From Echinostoma caproni (taxonomy: Eukaryota; Platyhelminthes; Trematoda; Plagiorchiida; Echinostomatidae), in assembly GCA_900618425.1 (NCBI GenBank), contig UZAN01047858.1, positions 3,827 to 22,996 of the forward strand: a DNA stretch of 19,170 bases, given 5' to 3'. The position numbers were made by a program, and so were the translations under genes. The notes beneath the pieces were generated by a model. That model made no database searches. It was not told where the DNA came from and saw only the letters and a list, made by a program, of their open reading frames with translations. How positions within the stretch are numbered: the first letter of the stretch is position 1; each line of letters starts with the position of its first letter. This document shows positions 17,736 to 19,170 of the stretch, one piece after another.

Positions 17736-18496
17736 TTACTCACCCATAAATGAGGAAGTCGTAAAATCTAACTGCTGTGTATAACTATATCCGCTTAACT
17801 ATTCTAAAAAAGCCTCATGGTGCAAACAAACCACCCTGGTCTCACTCAAATCACCAAATTATATCCCTTTGTCTGGGCGCCAAATATGATGATAAATCCT
17901 TAGTACCCCGCAGAAATCTTCGGTCGCATCCATCAGCGATGCTCAAACTTTCACAAAACCCACCAGCGGACAGAGCCCACACCTTAAACTTAGTTCCCAT
18001 CGATTTAACCTAGATTCAACCGGATCCATTCGCCCACATATTTCAGCTCGTACACTGCATGCTTCTCTTCACTCCCCGCCCCCAAAGTTAGCTACACACC
18101 TTTATCACTTAACCCACCTCTATAGCTCTGCATCTCACCTCACCTTCTACGCTTTCTCTCGCGGCCTCATTCAAACCCCTCCATGTTTGAGACTCAAACC
18201 TGCCCCTAGATATAACATAACACCCCTAATCCTGAAATTTACCGTTCCCTACACCTCAGTCTAACCTCAGTTCCAACCACTAGACTTATGAATTCCTTAC
18301 CATCCACAACTCCTCCAATACCCTTCCCAATCTCTTCCTTGCTACAACCTGTCCCTTCCCCCACAATCAAACTCTTAACCGTGCCTATCAGCTCCTTTAC
18401 CCCCTACCAGTGAAATGCATACCACCTGCTACAACAACAGCTATCCGTCTGTACCCACAGCTGACGCCGGTTCCTTTATTTCTGCCCCGGTTTGAC
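17736..18496 (+). other. C-rich, G-poor spacer between the two ORF1 copies
   Basis: The + strand is markedly rich in C and poor in G, with many ACC/CCT runs. A 78-codon frame (17777-18013, RRNLRSHPSAMLKLSQNPPA) may be the rest of ORF1 copy 1, and the remainder may be the 5' UTR or N-terminus of copy 2. No motif is secure. The long minus-strand frame at 18441-18908 is a shadow of ORF1 copy 2. Confidence 0.4.
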
Positions 18497-19170
18497 GCCA
18501 TTTACACAAACAACAGCGTTTCAATTCACCAATATTACATAAACTTTCTAACCGCCCCACCCCAAGTAAAGCCTGCAGTTTTTCTGTCCTGTTAATTAAC
18601 ACTCGTTTCAAAACCAGTCTGCCTACAAACCCTCTCAACAATTGTTCCGTCCCCGTAGTTGACATGCTTAGCGATACTGTCAAAATGGCCTCCAAGATCG
18701 ACAGCACCATCAAAAATCTCAACAGTAGGCTGGAGGCCTTAGAACTGGTCAGTTCGACCCTAGCCCTATTGGTTTTCCTCATGAATCCCTCCTCCCAACC
18801 AATGAGCATCCTCGCCCCATCAGGGTTGTTGTTCGATGCCATAGCCTCCAAAATTCTTAAGCGCGTTTTCAACTCCAAAAACGCAGCTGTCTTCAACGTT
18901 CCAGACAAAATTCATTTTGCCCAGATTAAGGAAGTAGTCTTGAAAGCTTCAAACATGGACCGTAACCCATGACATTGTATCCTACTACGGAAAACATACC
19001 AAAGGCACTCCTGCTCCCTTCTGTTCCAATTTCACAGTGAAATCGGGGCCAAAGAGTTCATTTCCAAACGAAAAGATGTTGCAAGAAACACCATATTCAA
19101 AGTTATTGAAAAGCATCCCGATATTACCCCGCTACAGAGGGCTACTCGGAAAACAACACAAGGAAATTTT
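18497..19170 (+). pseudogene. LINE G ORF1, copy 2 (runs off window)
   Basis: A single frame is open from about 18497 to the window end with one stop (TGA at 18970). The first ATG is 18664. It encodes a coiled-coil helix (KIDSTIKNLNSRLEALELVS, 18691-18750), SQPMSILAPSG, then an RRM-like fold (NAAVFNVPDKIHFAQIKEVV; QRHSCSLLFQFHSEIGAKEF) and a DITPLQRATRK motif at the edge. It is much better preserved than copy 1, so it is younger. The expected acid/basic C-terminus and ORF2 would lie beyond 19170. Function would be RNA binding and chaperoning in the LINE RNP. The stop may be a CGA to TGA change. Confidence 0.78.

Noticed and set aside
18441..18908. 155-codon open frame on the minus strand
   Set aside because: It lies opposite the LINE G ORF1, whose + strand frame has a homologue at 16955-17735; the minus frame is a shadow helped by low G on the + strand.

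Overview
This window looks like animal nuclear DNA, most likely from an invertebrate and possibly a flatworm, that is almost entirely a graveyard of retrotransposons. The evidence is Ty3/gypsy pol remains next to at least five sets of non-LTR (LINE, CR1/Jockey-type) ORF1 and ORF2 relics, short-repeat LINE tails such as (TTA)n, no operons or bacterial signals, and no intact reading frame above about 190 codons. The flatworm placement is inference from the general look of the element families. No host gene, tRNA, rRNA or CRISPR array was recognised. Every coding relic is broken by stops, frameshifts, deletions or insertions.

Layout. 1-1733 is the 3' part of a Ty3/gypsy pol on the + strand (reverse transcriptase, then integrase, with RNase H deleted), followed by the start of a probable 3' LTR at 1740. 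2572-6271 is a + strand LINE, here called A. It has ORF1 with a PHD-like C4HC3 finger and an RRM-like region, then an endonuclease and the first half of the reverse transcriptase. It is interrupted at 3638 by the 3' end of a minus-strand LINE (B) with a stem-loop and a TTA tail, and at 4729 by about 190 unexplained bases. 6404-7202 (minus) is the C-terminal part of an RT with an intact YADD (C). 7203-7465 holds two diverged direct repeats. 7960-9895 (minus) is a long RT relic (D) containing a local triplication. 9890-10380 (+) is a second copy of the B 3' end in the opposite orientation. 10401-10571 (+) is another PHD-type ORF1 scrap (E). 11106-11810 (minus) is the front of another RT (F).

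12800-13770 (+) is the back half of an RT. Its first recognisable residues lie almost exactly where the LINE A RT breaks off at 6271, so the two may be halves of one element separated by about 6.5 kb of later insertions. 13999-14195 (+) is one more RT C-terminus. 14196-16950 is mostly unrecognised, apart from two diverged direct repeats ending in pentamer tails. 16955-17735 and 18497-19170 (+) are two tandem-oriented copies of the ORF1 of one LINE family (G), with a coiled coil followed by an RRM-like fold. They are separated by a C-rich, G-poor stretch, and the second runs off the window.

The genes do not work together as a pathway. The interest is in the order of insertions, the shared 3' ends, the two PHD-finger ORF1 relics and the paired ORF1 copies. 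Three isolated N positions (115, 4729, 10425) lie in or beside broken coding relics and may mark assembly joins, so some structures could be artefacts.
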